From Clostridium_AM tanneri (GTDB lineage: Bacteria > Bacillota > Clostridia > Clostridiales > Clostridiaceae): 64,000 bases of DNA. The stretch is from assembly GCF_033659955.1 (NCBI RefSeq), contig NZ_JARUJP010000004.1, positions 157,262 to 221,261 of the forward strand. Direction: 5' to 3'. Shown here in pieces: positions 25,696 through 33,873 of this stretch. The translations under genes were made by a program, and so were the position numbers. Each line of letters starts with the position of its first letter. Positions within the stretch are counted from its first letter, which is position 1. The notes beneath the pieces were generated by a model. The model was not told where the DNA came from. It saw only the letters and a program-made list of their open reading frames with translations, and did no database searches.

Positions 25696-26553
25696 TTAAT
25701 GTATTGCTTTCTTTTTATATCTCTTTCCTGATGCTTCAACACTGGACACAGTAATTAGAGCATTGTCATCAAAGCCATTAATAATAGACTTTAACTTAGA
25801 AATTTCAAGTCTAGATACAACAGCATATATTACATTTGTGCGAAGACCCTTATAGGCACCTTTTCCATTAAGTAATGTTACTCCTCTACCTAACCTTGCT
25901 ACTATCGCCTCTGCTATTTTTTCATGTTGATCTGATATAATAATTACTGCCTTTGATTCGTCTAATCCCTCTACAGTAATATCAATGACTTTAAAGGCTA
26001 TAAAGTAAGCGATGAGTGAATACATAGCCCTGTCCCAACCAAAAATCAGCCCTGAGGAACCTAAAATGAATATGTTAAAAAACATTACAATCTCGCCAAT
26101 AGAAAAGCTTGATCTTTTATCTAATATTATAGCCACAATCTCCGTGCCGTCTAAAGAACCACCATTTCGGATTATTAGTCCAACACCAACTCCTAATATA
26201 ATTCCACCAAAAATTGATGCTAAGAAGACGTCATGTGTTATCCCCGGAATGGGATGAAAGAAAGATACGCCAATAGATAGGCATACAACAGAAAATAATG
26301 TTGATAAAGTAAAAGTTTTTCCTATGTGTTTATATCCTATAATAAAGAATGGAATATTTAATATAAAGGTAAATACACCTAAAGGAATTTTAGTTAAATG
26401 ACTTGCCATAATTGAAATACCCACCACTCCACCGTCTATAACGTTGTTGGGTATTAAGAAGACTTCAAGTCCAATTGATACTAGAATTGACCCTAATATC
26501 ATGAAAAATACTCTGTTTGCTATGTTAAAAAACTTATGATACTTTTTTCTCAT
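25696..26553 (-). CDS. YitT-family membrane protein with DUF2179 domain
   Basis: A 285-aa protein: five or six membrane spans in the first 200 residues (YitT/DUF161 part) and a soluble C-terminal DUF2179 domain with GRGVTLLNGKGAYKG. The family is widespread in Firmicutes and of unsettled function; transport is assumed. The start at 26553 has GGGGGAA. A possible Fur-like box lies upstream. Confidence 0.85.
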   Translation of the reverse strand: MRKKYHKFFNIANRVFFMILGSILVSIGLEVFLIPNNVIDGGVVGISIMASHLTKIPLGVFTFILNIPFFIIGYKHIGKTFTLSTLFSVVCLSIGVSFFHPIPGITHDVFLASIFGGIILGVGVGLIIRNGGSLDGTEIVAIILDKRSSFSIGEIVMFFNIFILGSSGLIFGWDRAMYSLIAYFIAFKVIDITVEGLDESKAVIIISDQHEKIAEAIVARLGRGVTLLNGKGAYKGLRTNVIYAVVSRLEISKLKSIINGFDDNALITVSSVEASGKRYKKKAIH

Positions 26554-26650
26554 CAAATTCCCCCTTTTTTAATCTCATGAATATTACTTTCTTCAAATTT
26601 TATAAGCTTTTTATACATTAATTATACTATAATTTCAGCACATTGTCAAT

Positions 26651-26665
26651 TGAGAATGATTTTCT
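26651..26665. promoter_or_regulatory. Possible Fur-family operator
   Basis: TGAGAAT-G-ATTTTCT resembles the 7-1-7 Fur-type box, with a few mismatches. It lies in the divergent gap between the YitT gene and the cation diffusion facilitator gene. Weak evidence, by eye only. Confidence 0.25.
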
Positions 26666-26798
26666 ATTGCTATTCTGTTAGAATTGCTGATATTATGAAT
26701 GCTTCTCATCTATCTATCTGTATCCCTTTTATCAACTGAACATATAATAAATAGAAAGTAAATTAATGCGATGTATTAATATTTAGGAGGCCCTCTTT

Positions 26799-27689
26799 AT
26801 GAATAAACAAAGTGCTGCTTTTTTATCTATAGTATCCAACTCTTTTCTTATAATTCTTAAGCTAACAGCAGGATTACTAATAGGATCAATTAGTGTTATT
26901 TCTGAGGCTATACATTCTTCTATGGATTTACTGGCAAGTTTTATAGCGTTTTTTTCTATAAAAAAAGCTTCAAAGGCAGCAGACGATGAACATCCCTTTG
27001 GCCATGGTAAATACGAAAACCTTTCTGGCTTTGTTGAAGCAATGTTAATCTTTCTAGCAGCAGCTTTTATCATTTTCGAAGCAATAAAAAAAATTATTTA
27101 CGGTTCAACTATAGAAACTTTTGCTGCAGGGCTAATAGTTATGTTTATTTCAGCAGTTGTAAATCTAGTAATTTCTGCAGCGTTATTTAAAATTTCCAAA
27201 AGAGAAAACTCTATAGCCTTAGAGGCTGACGCAATGCATCTTCTAACAGATGTAATTACAGCTGCTGGAGTCTTTTTAGGACTTTTAATTGTGAAAGTTA
27301 CAAACTTAACTATTATAGATCCTATAACTGCTATAATTGTAGCTTTACTAATAGTTAAAACTTCTATAAATCTGACTAAAAGGTCCATAAAAGATTTGGT
27401 TGACAGCAAACTTCCTGATGAAGACATAAAAAAAATTGTAAAGGTCATAAAAAGTCATGATGAAATCAGAGGATACCACAGACTTAGAACAAGAAACTGC
27501 GGTCCTAAGAAGGAAGTTGATATTCACTTATCAATTAATGAGGAGCTTTCCTTTGTTGAAGCTCACAATTTATGCTCTAAAATTGAGGAAGATATAAGAA
27601 CCATTTTTCCTAATTCTTATATCCTTATACATCCAGAGCCAGTTCAGAAGATTCCCTCCTCAAATAAAATTACCTATAGGAATATATAA
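26799..27689 (+). CDS. Cation diffusion facilitator family transporter
   Basis: A 296-aa protein with six membrane spans and a cytoplasmic C-terminal domain. The metal-binding residues are visible in spans 2 and 5 (HSSMDLLASF and HLLTDV), with the loop HPFGHGKYE after span 2. It exports divalent cations such as Zn, Fe, Mn or Co in exchange for protons. Shine-Dalgarno AGGAGG. Single gene with a strong terminator. Confidence 0.93.
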   Translation: MNKQSAAFLSIVSNSFLIILKLTAGLLIGSISVISEAIHSSMDLLASFIAFFSIKKASKAADDEHPFGHGKYENLSGFVEAMLIFLAAAFIIFEAIKKIIYGSTIETFAAGLIVMFISAVVNLVISAALFKISKRENSIALEADAMHLLTDVITAAGVFLGLLIVKVTNLTIIDPITAIIVALLIVKTSINLTKRSIKDLVDSKLPDEDIKKIVKVIKSHDEIRGYHRLRTRNCGPKKEVDIHLSINEELSFVEAHNLCSKIEEDIRTIFPNSYILIHPEPVQKIPSSNKITYRNI

Positions 27690-27740
27690 AAATCTTTTAT
27701 ACTATTACCCTCTTAAGAGCTAAAGAATAAAACCAAAAAA

Positions 27741-27797
27741 TTTAGGCTGATTATAATCTACAATCAATCTTTGATCATAGACTATAACCAGCCTAAA
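27741..27797. terminator. Convergent terminator, CDF gene / methyltransferase operon
   Basis: Long stem of about 20 bp (TTTAGGCTG-TTATA-TCTA and its complement, isolated mismatches), AT-rich flanks, between two convergent units. Confidence 0.8.
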
Positions 27798-27849
27798 ACT
27801 ATTATACTATTTTTCCCTTTTTCTATGTTCGTAATTGTTTATACTAATT

Positions 27850-28926
27850 TTACAAAAGCATTTTTTGAAGTTTTTCAGGGTCTACAGGATATCCTATTTC
27901 TCTTGCAGCATCCATCATAGCTTGTATATTTTCCAGTGGTGTTTCTACCGGAAGGCTGCAGCCAGACATTAGTGTATAGCCTTTGGGACTATCATATCCT
28001 TCTAGTACACAGTTAGCTACAGCTCTTCTTATTTCTTTAGAAGTGCCAGCATACATAACATTTGAAGGATCTACATTGCCTATAATCCTCACCTTGTTTC
28101 CTATTGTCCTCTTACAATCCTTAAGACTAACTACGTTGTCCATACTAAAACCTGCAACACCTACAGAAGCCATATCGCCTATATCTGTCCATATCTTTTC
28201 TGTTTTTCCGCATATGTGAAGAACTGCAGTTTTACCCTTTGAATTTATAAATTCTACTAATCTCCTTAAATAGGGTAGACAAAAAATTCGGAAATGCTTA
28301 GGACTTATTATAGTACAAGACCCTAGCGGTTCTGAGATAGTTATTCCTAGCCCAAGGTCTATAATTACCTTAACATATTCAATACAGCTTTGAAGAGAAA
28401 TTTCACAAAGTTTGTGTACTGCCTCTGGATCTTTAAAAAATAGCTTTGTCATCTCCTCTATTCCAATAAGAAAAAAAGCATTGGAAAAGGGTCCCACTAC
28501 ACCTGCAGAGCAAGCAACTTCATGGCCTATCCTATCTTTTAAAAATTTCATAGCATCTATATATACAGGCAATCTTCCATCCTTATAAGGATCCACTACT
28601 TTTAATTTATCTATATCTTTAATACTGCTTAATGCAGGCTTAAGCAAATCTGCTGTGTTATCTTCTGGCAATACCAGCTCTGCTCCCATAGCCTCCGCCC
28701 AAGCGTATAAATCAGTAAAGACCCTAACTCCATCCATTCCATATCTTTTATATGCAGATATTTGAGCTTCTGCAATAGTTTTGCCATTGGTATTAAACTC
28801 TGAAATCTTACACCCGTGAATACGAGCTACTCCATTAGCTATGTTAGGATTACAAGGTAACCTGTCTACATTTTGACCTTTGCTTAAAGCAATCGCCCTT
28901 TCTATTGGAGTCATTTGATCTTTCAT
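27850..28926 (-). CDS. Uroporphyrinogen decarboxylase-family corrinoid methyltransferase
   Basis: A 358-aa protein of the URO-D superfamily, here of the MtaA/MtbA-like methyltransferase type rather than haem synthesis. The zinc-ligand pattern is visible as HICG near residue 240 and SGCSLPVETP near residue 322. It would move a methyl group from the adjacent corrinoid protein to an acceptor such as tetrahydrofolate or a thiol. It begins 4 nt after the corrinoid-protein gene, in one operon. Donor and acceptor cannot be read from the sequence. Confidence 0.85.
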   Translation of the reverse strand: MKDQMTPIERAIALSKGQNVDRLPCNPNIANGVARIHGCKISEFNTNGKTIAEAQISAYKRYGMDGVRVFTDLYAWAEAMGAELVLPEDNTADLLKPALSSIKDIDKLKVVDPYKDGRLPVYIDAMKFLKDRIGHEVACSAGVVGPFSNAFFLIGIEEMTKLFFKDPEAVHKLCEISLQSCIEYVKVIIDLGLGITISEPLGSCTIISPKHFRIFCLPYLRRLVEFINSKGKTAVLHICGKTEKIWTDIGDMASVGVAGFSMDNVVSLKDCKRTIGNKVRIIGNVDPSNVMYAGTSKEIRRAVANCVLEGYDSPKGYTLMSGCSLPVETPLENIQAMMDAAREIGYPVDPEKLQKMLL

Positions 28927-28930
28927 TATT

Positions 28931-29623
28931 CTACGCCTCCTGAGCTAAATTAGCATTTTCTTCATTATTATCATTTTCTCCTACCAATATTTTTGCGTAT
29001 TTAGCTGCCTTTGAGGCATCAACAGTATAAGCATCTGCCCCTATCTTATCAGCGAAGCTTTGAGATATTGGTCCTCCTCCTATCATAACCTTTATTTTAT
29101 CCTTTAAATTCTCTTCTTTCAATATTCTAACAACTTCTGCCATACCTTCCATTGTAGTGGTCATAAGAGTAGACAGACCAATTATGCTTGCATTAACTTC
29201 CTTTGCTTTATCTACAAAATCCCTTGGAGGTACATCTCTTCCAAGATCTATTACTTCAAATCCCTCTGTTTCCATCATTATCTTCACTAAGTTTTTTCCT
29301 ATATCATGAGTATCCCCTTGTACAACGCCAATTACTACCTTGTGCTTGTTTTCCCCATCTTTTTTCTCTAAATGAGGTTTTAAAATATTGATTCCAGAAT
29401 ACATAGCATCAGAACACATTAAAAGTTCTGGGATATAATATTCCTCCTCTTCATAAAGCTTTCCAGCTCTATTCATTCCATCACCTAAACCCTTATCAAT
29501 TGCCTCATAAGCACTAATTTTGTTTTCAATACACATTTTAGAGATTTCAACAGTTTTCTCTTCCTCCATTTCAACTACTGAATCTGAAAGTTCTTTAAAA
29601 AGCTTTTCTTTTAATTCAATCAT
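28931..29623 (-). CDS. Corrinoid (B12-binding) protein of a methyltransferase system
   Basis: A 230-aa protein with an N-terminal helical cap (about 1-90) and a Rossmann-like B12-binding domain. The cobalt-ligand motif is GDTHDIGKNLV, with the later GLSTLMTTTM and MIGGGPISQSFA segments that cradle the nucleotide tail. It shuttles the methyl group between a substrate-specific methyltransferase and the URO-D-type enzyme encoded next. Shine-Dalgarno AAGGGAGA. A dedicated first methyltransferase (MtaB- or MttB-like) is not present. Confidence 0.93.
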   Translation of the reverse strand: MIELKEKLFKELSDSVVEMEEEKTVEISKMCIENKISAYEAIDKGLGDGMNRAGKLYEEEEYYIPELLMCSDAMYSGINILKPHLEKKDGENKHKVVIGVVQGDTHDIGKNLVKIMMETEGFEVIDLGRDVPPRDFVDKAKEVNASIIGLSTLMTTTMEGMAEVVRILKEENLKDKIKVMIGGGPISQSFADKIGADAYTVDASKAAKYAKILVGENDNNEENANLAQEA

Positions 29624-29741
29624 GATTTATCTCCCTTTCTATTTAATTTAATAAGACTATTTACACTATCTTTACGAAAAATTTATCATTTTGTATTAAA
29701 ATACCCTTCTACTCTATGTTCCTATAAAACTTATACTTCTT

Positions 29742-30890
29742 CTAAAGCATTTCAATAAAGGCAGCTATTCTCGTATTTATCTGTCCTATATCTGTTTGAG
29801 AATAATCTGTTTCTATACTCATATAAGCGGTTTTCTTCTTATCATTTACAAATCTTTTAATATTAAAGGCCTCTACACTATAAGTATGGCAAGCTTGAAG
29901 GATTACATCTATAACTCCATCCACCTTATAGTCATCTATCAACTCAGATAAAAGGTTTACTCTGTTATCATTTGGACTCATACAAGAACAGCCTATATTT
30001 AAATATTTTTCTGTAAGAGCATCTATAGGGTCTATAGTTTCATCTACCAGTTTGCTTATTTCTTTAATTCCTGTGCAGTTTTCATAGCAAACTACTGCTC
30101 CTCCATTTTCCTCTATGGCTTTTATTATTTTCTCTGTAGCTTCTCCCATTGGACATCCTGTGATTAATATTCTTTTGGCATCTGGTGAAACCTTTCTTTG
30201 CCCTTCCTGGTATTCACTTTTTGACCTGTTTATCAGATCCTTCAGTTCTCTTATCTCCTCATCCTTATCCCATTTAAAAGAAGCACCATTTAACACTTTC
30301 AGCATTTCTAATCCTGTAATTGGTGGAGGACACATCTTCCCTAATTCATAAAACTCTTTTAATGCAATTCTTTCTCTATTACGAAGTTTTATAGATTGTG
30401 ATAGCTCTTCCTTTGTTACATCAACGCCGAATTCTTTCTGTAGTTTTTCTTTCAATCTTATTATTTCATTTCTCCATAGTCTGTAAGCATCTTCCCCTTT
30501 ATAAGTCTGAGGCAACTGCATAACATGTACCTCTTTTATTTCTCCTAAATACTCGTACATTTTTTTCTTTCCATCACAGGTTGTCTCTCCCACAATTAAA
30601 TCTGAAAAGTAAAAGTATGGACACTTATCTGTAATGGCAAAGCCATAACTTGACTTTATAAGCGGGCATAGATTTCTTGGGAGATGCTTTTCTGCATCTG
30701 CTATAGTTTCATCACTTTTAGCACATAGTGATACCGGCACTGCCCCTGCTGCATGTATAACTTCCCAAGGGGTAAAAGTACAAAAAGTACCTACAACCTT
30801 TTTGCCTCCATCTTTTAGATTTTTAATAGTTATAAACCCTTGTTTTCTTGCCTCACTAAAATCTTCAAATACTTCAGGTAAATTATTCAT
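29742..30890 (-). CDS. Double-cubane-cluster / 2-hydroxyacyl-CoA dehydratase-family reductase
   Basis: A 382-aa protein of the HgdB/BcrB superfamily, of the type called double-cubane-cluster protein. Conserved Cys in GTFCTFTP, RNLCPLIKSS, TDKCPYFYFSD and GETTCDGKKKM, then GCPMGEATEKI and GCSCMSPND, would bind iron-sulphur clusters. Family members do ATP-driven low-potential electron transfer with a separate activator ATPase, not seen in the window. It lies 118 nt upstream of the corrinoid gene, same strand, which suggests a role in reducing or using that corrinoid system. ATG at 30890 has AAGGGA at suitable spacing. Confidence 0.85.
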   Translation of the reverse strand: MNNLPEVFEDFSEARKQGFITIKNLKDGGKKVVGTFCTFTPWEVIHAAGAVPVSLCAKSDETIADAEKHLPRNLCPLIKSSYGFAITDKCPYFYFSDLIVGETTCDGKKKMYEYLGEIKEVHVMQLPQTYKGEDAYRLWRNEIIRLKEKLQKEFGVDVTKEELSQSIKLRNRERIALKEFYELGKMCPPPITGLEMLKVLNGASFKWDKDEEIRELKDLINRSKSEYQEGQRKVSPDAKRILITGCPMGEATEKIIKAIEENGGAVVCYENCTGIKEISKLVDETIDPIDALTEKYLNIGCSCMSPNDNRVNLLSELIDDYKVDGVIDVILQACHTYSVEAFNIKRFVNDKKKTAYMSIETDYSQTDIGQINTRIAAFIEML

Positions 30891-31100
30891 TAATAGCACA
30901 TCCCTTATCTAATTTTTAACTATATTGATGGAATCCTTTTATAAATAAAATTGTTATTTTCCACCTTTTTATACTAAATAAATTCTATCACAAATTTGTT
31001 TAAGACTTTATTTATCTTATTTATAGTTCATTAGCCGTCTATAAGGAAAACAAATTATGTATCTAATTATTTTCTTTCGATATGAAAACCAAAATTTCAG

Positions 31101-31130
31101 TTAGCTTGTTTCCTTATTTTATGCTATAAT
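31101..31130 (+). promoter_or_regulatory. Promoter of the MFS leader
   Basis: Extended -10 TGCTATAAT (core 31125-31130) with a weak TTAGCT -35 (31101-31106) at 18 bp. Transcription would begin near 31137, about 20 nt before the structured leader. Confidence 0.65.
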
Positions 31131-31136
31131 CAAAAA

Positions 31137-31366
31137 TAAGAATTTTAAGGAGGAGAGCTATGAGTATAGCAGTTGATTCCTACATTCGAGATTATTTGAA
31201 TGTAGTGTGCAATATAACATTCAATTTTGGATACCAAGGGAAAAGTGCGTCCAAAATTGAATATGTCGTGAATCAACTGACGATATAATCCTTCAAACTT
31301 AGAATAAAACATAACAAAATGTTAGTGTAGGCCTAAGCAGAAGTATATCTCTGTTTAGGCTTTTTT
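31137..31366 (+). promoter_or_regulatory. Attenuator-like structured leader of the MFS gene
   Basis: Perfect helices are visible: GCTAT/ATAGC (31157-31170), CAGTTGATTC/GAATCAACTG (31170-31179 with 31270-31279), CTACATTC/GAATGTAG (31180-31187 with 31198-31205), and 13 bp ATTCAATTTTGGA/TCCAAAATTGAAT (31219-31231 with 31250-31262). A competing helix TTGAATGT/ACATTCAA (31196-31203 with 31217-31224) would break the last two. An intrinsic terminator GCCTAAGCAG / CTGTTTAGGC plus TTTTTT (31331-31366) precedes the MFS gene. It matches no riboswitch class I recognise. Confidence 0.8.
31160..31288 (+). CDS. Possible leader peptide of the MFS attenuator
   Basis: A 42-residue ORF (MSIAVDSYIRDYLNVVCNIT at its start) with a near-ideal Shine-Dalgarno AAGGAGGAG, 6 nt from GGAGG to ATG, ending with TAA at 31286-31288. 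It spans exactly the structured leader: codons 4-7 form the 5' strand of the outer helix. The early Ser-Ile-Ala-Val recalls the macrolide-stalling segment of the ErmA leader (SIAVV), but this is a short match. It may be a translated sensor or a chance frame in a riboswitch-like RNA. Confidence 0.45.
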   Translation: MSIAVDSYIRDYLNVVCNITFNFGYQGKSASKIEYVVNQLTI

Positions 31367-31430
31367 GTGCGCATTTTTGGTTGGGTGGGTAAGAAATGCT
31401 TTATATATTAAGATAAAGGAGCAAAATTTC

Positions 31431-32642
31431 ATGAAAATAAATAATAATAAACTAGAATTTAACATAATTAAAAATTACATTTTTATTTTTTTAAGTAGAT
31501 TAGATTTAACTCAGGGTATATGGATGATATACTTTGCTACTAAAGGAATGGATTTGACTAAATTAGGAATCCTGGAAGGAATCTTCCACCTAGTTTCTTT
31601 TTCTATGGAGGTGCCAACAGGAGTAATTGCTGATTTATGGGGAAGAAGGGTTAGTAGGATATTAGGAAGATTACTAGCTATGATAAGTATGCTATTACTA
31701 ATCTTTTCCAACGACTTTTATATGTTTGCCCTATCTTTTACAATTTTGGCTATATCCTATAACTTAGAATCAGGAGCAGGAGATGCTTTGCTTTACGATT
31801 CTTTAAAAGTATTAGGTAGAGAAGAAGAGTACGTAAAAATTAATGGTAAAAATGAAATGTTTATGCAGATAGGTAGTGTGGCAGCCTTAGTATTAGGAGG
31901 ATATTTAGGATCTAAAGACTATTATCTAGCTTTTTTAGTAAGTGCTATAATAGCTGGAATAACCTTTATTCAATCTTTTACTTTTGTAGAACCTGCCGAT
32001 ACTCTGAAGTCTGTAAGAGTTGTAAAGTATGAGACTGTTAAAAAAACAAACTTATTATTAAGTCAAATTATTGATAGTATAAATATAATTAAAGGTAATA
32101 AAAAGGTCGGTTTTTTGATTATCCTTATCAATATAGTCTCTATACTTGCAACCAGTATGTTTTACTATTTACAAAACTTTTGGAAGACACAGGGCAATTC
32201 TGAGTTTACAATAGGAATCTACTTATCAATATCTTCCCTATTAGCTGGATTTATGGCTACAAAAGTTTATAAATTAAAAGAATTATTAAAGGAAAAGGGA
32301 ATTATGATTTCTATACCTATAATAATTGCTCTATCCATTTGGGGAATTGTAATAACTAGCGGAGCTCAAGTTTTCTATGCAATAATTTGCATAGCAGATT
32401 CTATTGCTTATGTAATTATAAGTGATTATATAAATAAATTAATTCCTAGTAAAAACAGGGCTACTATCTTGTCTTTCCAAAGTATGGTTTTTAGTTTTTT
32501 TATGATATTGTTATTTCCACTTATAGGCAAACTAGGAGATTGTTTTTCTCTGAATTTTTCATTCATAATTATGGCAATTATAGCTAGTTTGTTATCTGTG
32601 CTAAATGTTTATGTTTTAACTACTAAATTTAGAAGTATTTAA
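31431..32642 (+). CDS. MFS transporter, drug-efflux type
   Basis: A 403-aa protein with twelve predicted spans. The MFS loop motif appears as EVPTGVIADLWGRRVSR near residue 60, as in Mef-like and related exporters of Firmicutes. Start at 31431 (MKINNNKLEF) is set by AAAGGAG; the frame is open further upstream but only into the leader terminator. It is expressed behind the attenuator-like leader, which points to induction by a small molecule. Substrate unknown; export of a ribosome-acting antibiotic is one reading. Confidence 0.85.
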   Translation: MKINNNKLEFNIIKNYIFIFLSRLDLTQGIWMIYFATKGMDLTKLGILEGIFHLVSFSMEVPTGVIADLWGRRVSRILGRLLAMISMLLLIFSNDFYMFALSFTILAISYNLESGAGDALLYDSLKVLGREEEYVKINGKNEMFMQIGSVAALVLGGYLGSKDYYLAFLVSAIIAGITFIQSFTFVEPADTLKSVRVVKYETVKKTNLLLSQIIDSINIIKGNKKVGFLIILINIVSILATSMFYYLQNFWKTQGNSEFTIGIYLSISSLLAGFMATKVYKLKELLKEKGIMISIPIIIALSIWGIVITSGAQVFYAIICIADSIAYVIISDYINKLIPSKNRATILSFQSMVFSFFMILLFPLIGKLGDCFSLNFSFIIMAIIASLLSVLNVYVLTTKFRSI

Positions 32643-32696
32643 GTAGTAAGTGATATGGTGGAAAGTCACCTTTAGTATAATTAAAGACATAACTAA

Positions 32697-32752
32697 AGCC
32701 TCTGATGTTGATGAATTTAAAAGAATTTAAATTTCAGTCAACATTAGAGGCT
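32697..32752. terminator. Convergent terminator, MFS gene / mnmA
   Basis: Stem AGCCTCTGATGTTGA / TCAACATTAGAGGCT (one G-U or mismatch) with an AT-rich loop and T-run on the plus strand. Confidence 0.85.
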
Positions 32753-32758
32753 ATTTTT

Positions 32759-33835
32759 CTAAAGTATTTCGTCTATAATTCCGCCGCCTATAAGTAAGTC
32801 TTTGTTATAAAAAACTACAGACTGTCCCTTTGTTATAGCACGCTGCTTATCTTCAAATACAACCTTTATCTTTCCTTCTCCAATAGGGCTTATCCATGCC
32901 TTTGCAGGCTTAGCTGAATATCTAATCTTGGCTTCTACTTCCATAGTGCTTTCCAAGCTGTCAAAGGGAATAAAATTTATATCCTTAGCAACTAGCTTTG
33001 TCTTAAATATATCTTCTTCACTTCCAAGGACAACGGTATTAGTTAGTGGGGTAATATCTGTTACAAAAACTGGTTTCCCAAGTGCTATTCCTAAACCTTT
33101 TCTTTGACCTATAGTGTAATAAACTATACCTTTATGTTTTCCTAAAAGATTCCCGTGCTTATCTACAAAGTAACCTTCTCTTACCTTATTTGGTGCCTGC
33201 TTTTTTATATATGAACCATGATCATTATCTGGAATAAAGCAAATTTCTTCACTATCCTTTTTATTGTGAACAATAAGCCCTATTTCCTTGGCAATTTCTC
33301 TTATCCTATCCTTTTTATATTCGCCACAAGGCATTAAAGTATGTGCTAACTGATGCTGGGTTAAATTATATAAAGCATAGGTCTGATCCTTCCTATCATC
33401 TTCAGATTTTCTAAGCAAGTATCTGTCACCATCTTTTTCTATAGTGGCATAATGGCCAGTAGCTACATAATCTGCTCCTAAATCCATAGCTTTTTTTAGT
33501 AAAGCATCAAATTTAATATATTTATTACAAGCTACACAAGGGTTAGGAGTTCTTCCTTCCATGTACTCATCAATAAAATAATCTATAACATTTTTCTTGA
33601 ATATATCCTTAAAATTCATAACATAAAAAGGAATATCTAGTTTATAGGCTACCATTCTTGCATCTTCCACAGCACTTAAGGAGCAGCATCCACCTTCATT
33701 TGCCTCATACTCTTCATCTTCCTGCCATACCTGCATAGTTACACCTATAACATCATAACCTTGTTCCTTTAAAAGATAGGCAGCAACAGAACTATCCACT
33801 CCGCCACTCATACCTACAACAACTTTTTTCTTCAA
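32759..33835 (-). CDS. mnmA: tRNA-specific 2-thiouridylase
   Basis: A 358-aa enzyme that places sulphur on U34 of Lys, Glu and Gln tRNAs. The PP-loop GMSGGVDSSVAAYLL is near residue 8, the catalytic Cys in NPCVACNKYIKFD near residue 100, and the second catalytic Cys in EEICFIPD near residue 200. The start is probably TTG at 33835 (MKKKVVVGMS), with AGGTGA 5 nt upstream; an earlier GTG in frame adds eight residues that are not family-like. It follows the cysteine desulfurase gene closely; that enzyme supplies the sulphur. Confidence 0.96.
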   Translation of the reverse strand: MKKKVVVGMSGGVDSSVAAYLLKEQGYDVIGVTMQVWQEDEEYEANEGGCCSLSAVEDARMVAYKLDIPFYVMNFKDIFKKNVIDYFIDEYMEGRTPNPCVACNKYIKFDALLKKAMDLGADYVATGHYATIEKDGDRYLLRKSEDDRKDQTYALYNLTQHQLAHTLMPCGEYKKDRIREIAKEIGLIVHNKKDSEEICFIPDNDHGSYIKKQAPNKVREGYFVDKHGNLLGKHKGIVYYTIGQRKGLGIALGKPVFVTDITPLTNTVVLGSEEDIFKTKLVAKDINFIPFDSLESTMEVEAKIRYSAKPAKAWISPIGEGKIKVVFEDKQRAITKGQSVVFYNKDLLIGGGIIDEIL

Positions 33836-33873
33836 CTTTATCACCTTTCCCTGGGGCACTCCCCTTTACATTT

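Noticed and set aside
31137..31366. Purine, ykkC, SAM, TPP or tetrahydrofolate riboswitch for the MFS leader
   Set aside because: Checked the conserved bases of these classes from memory; none is present, although a three-way fold is.
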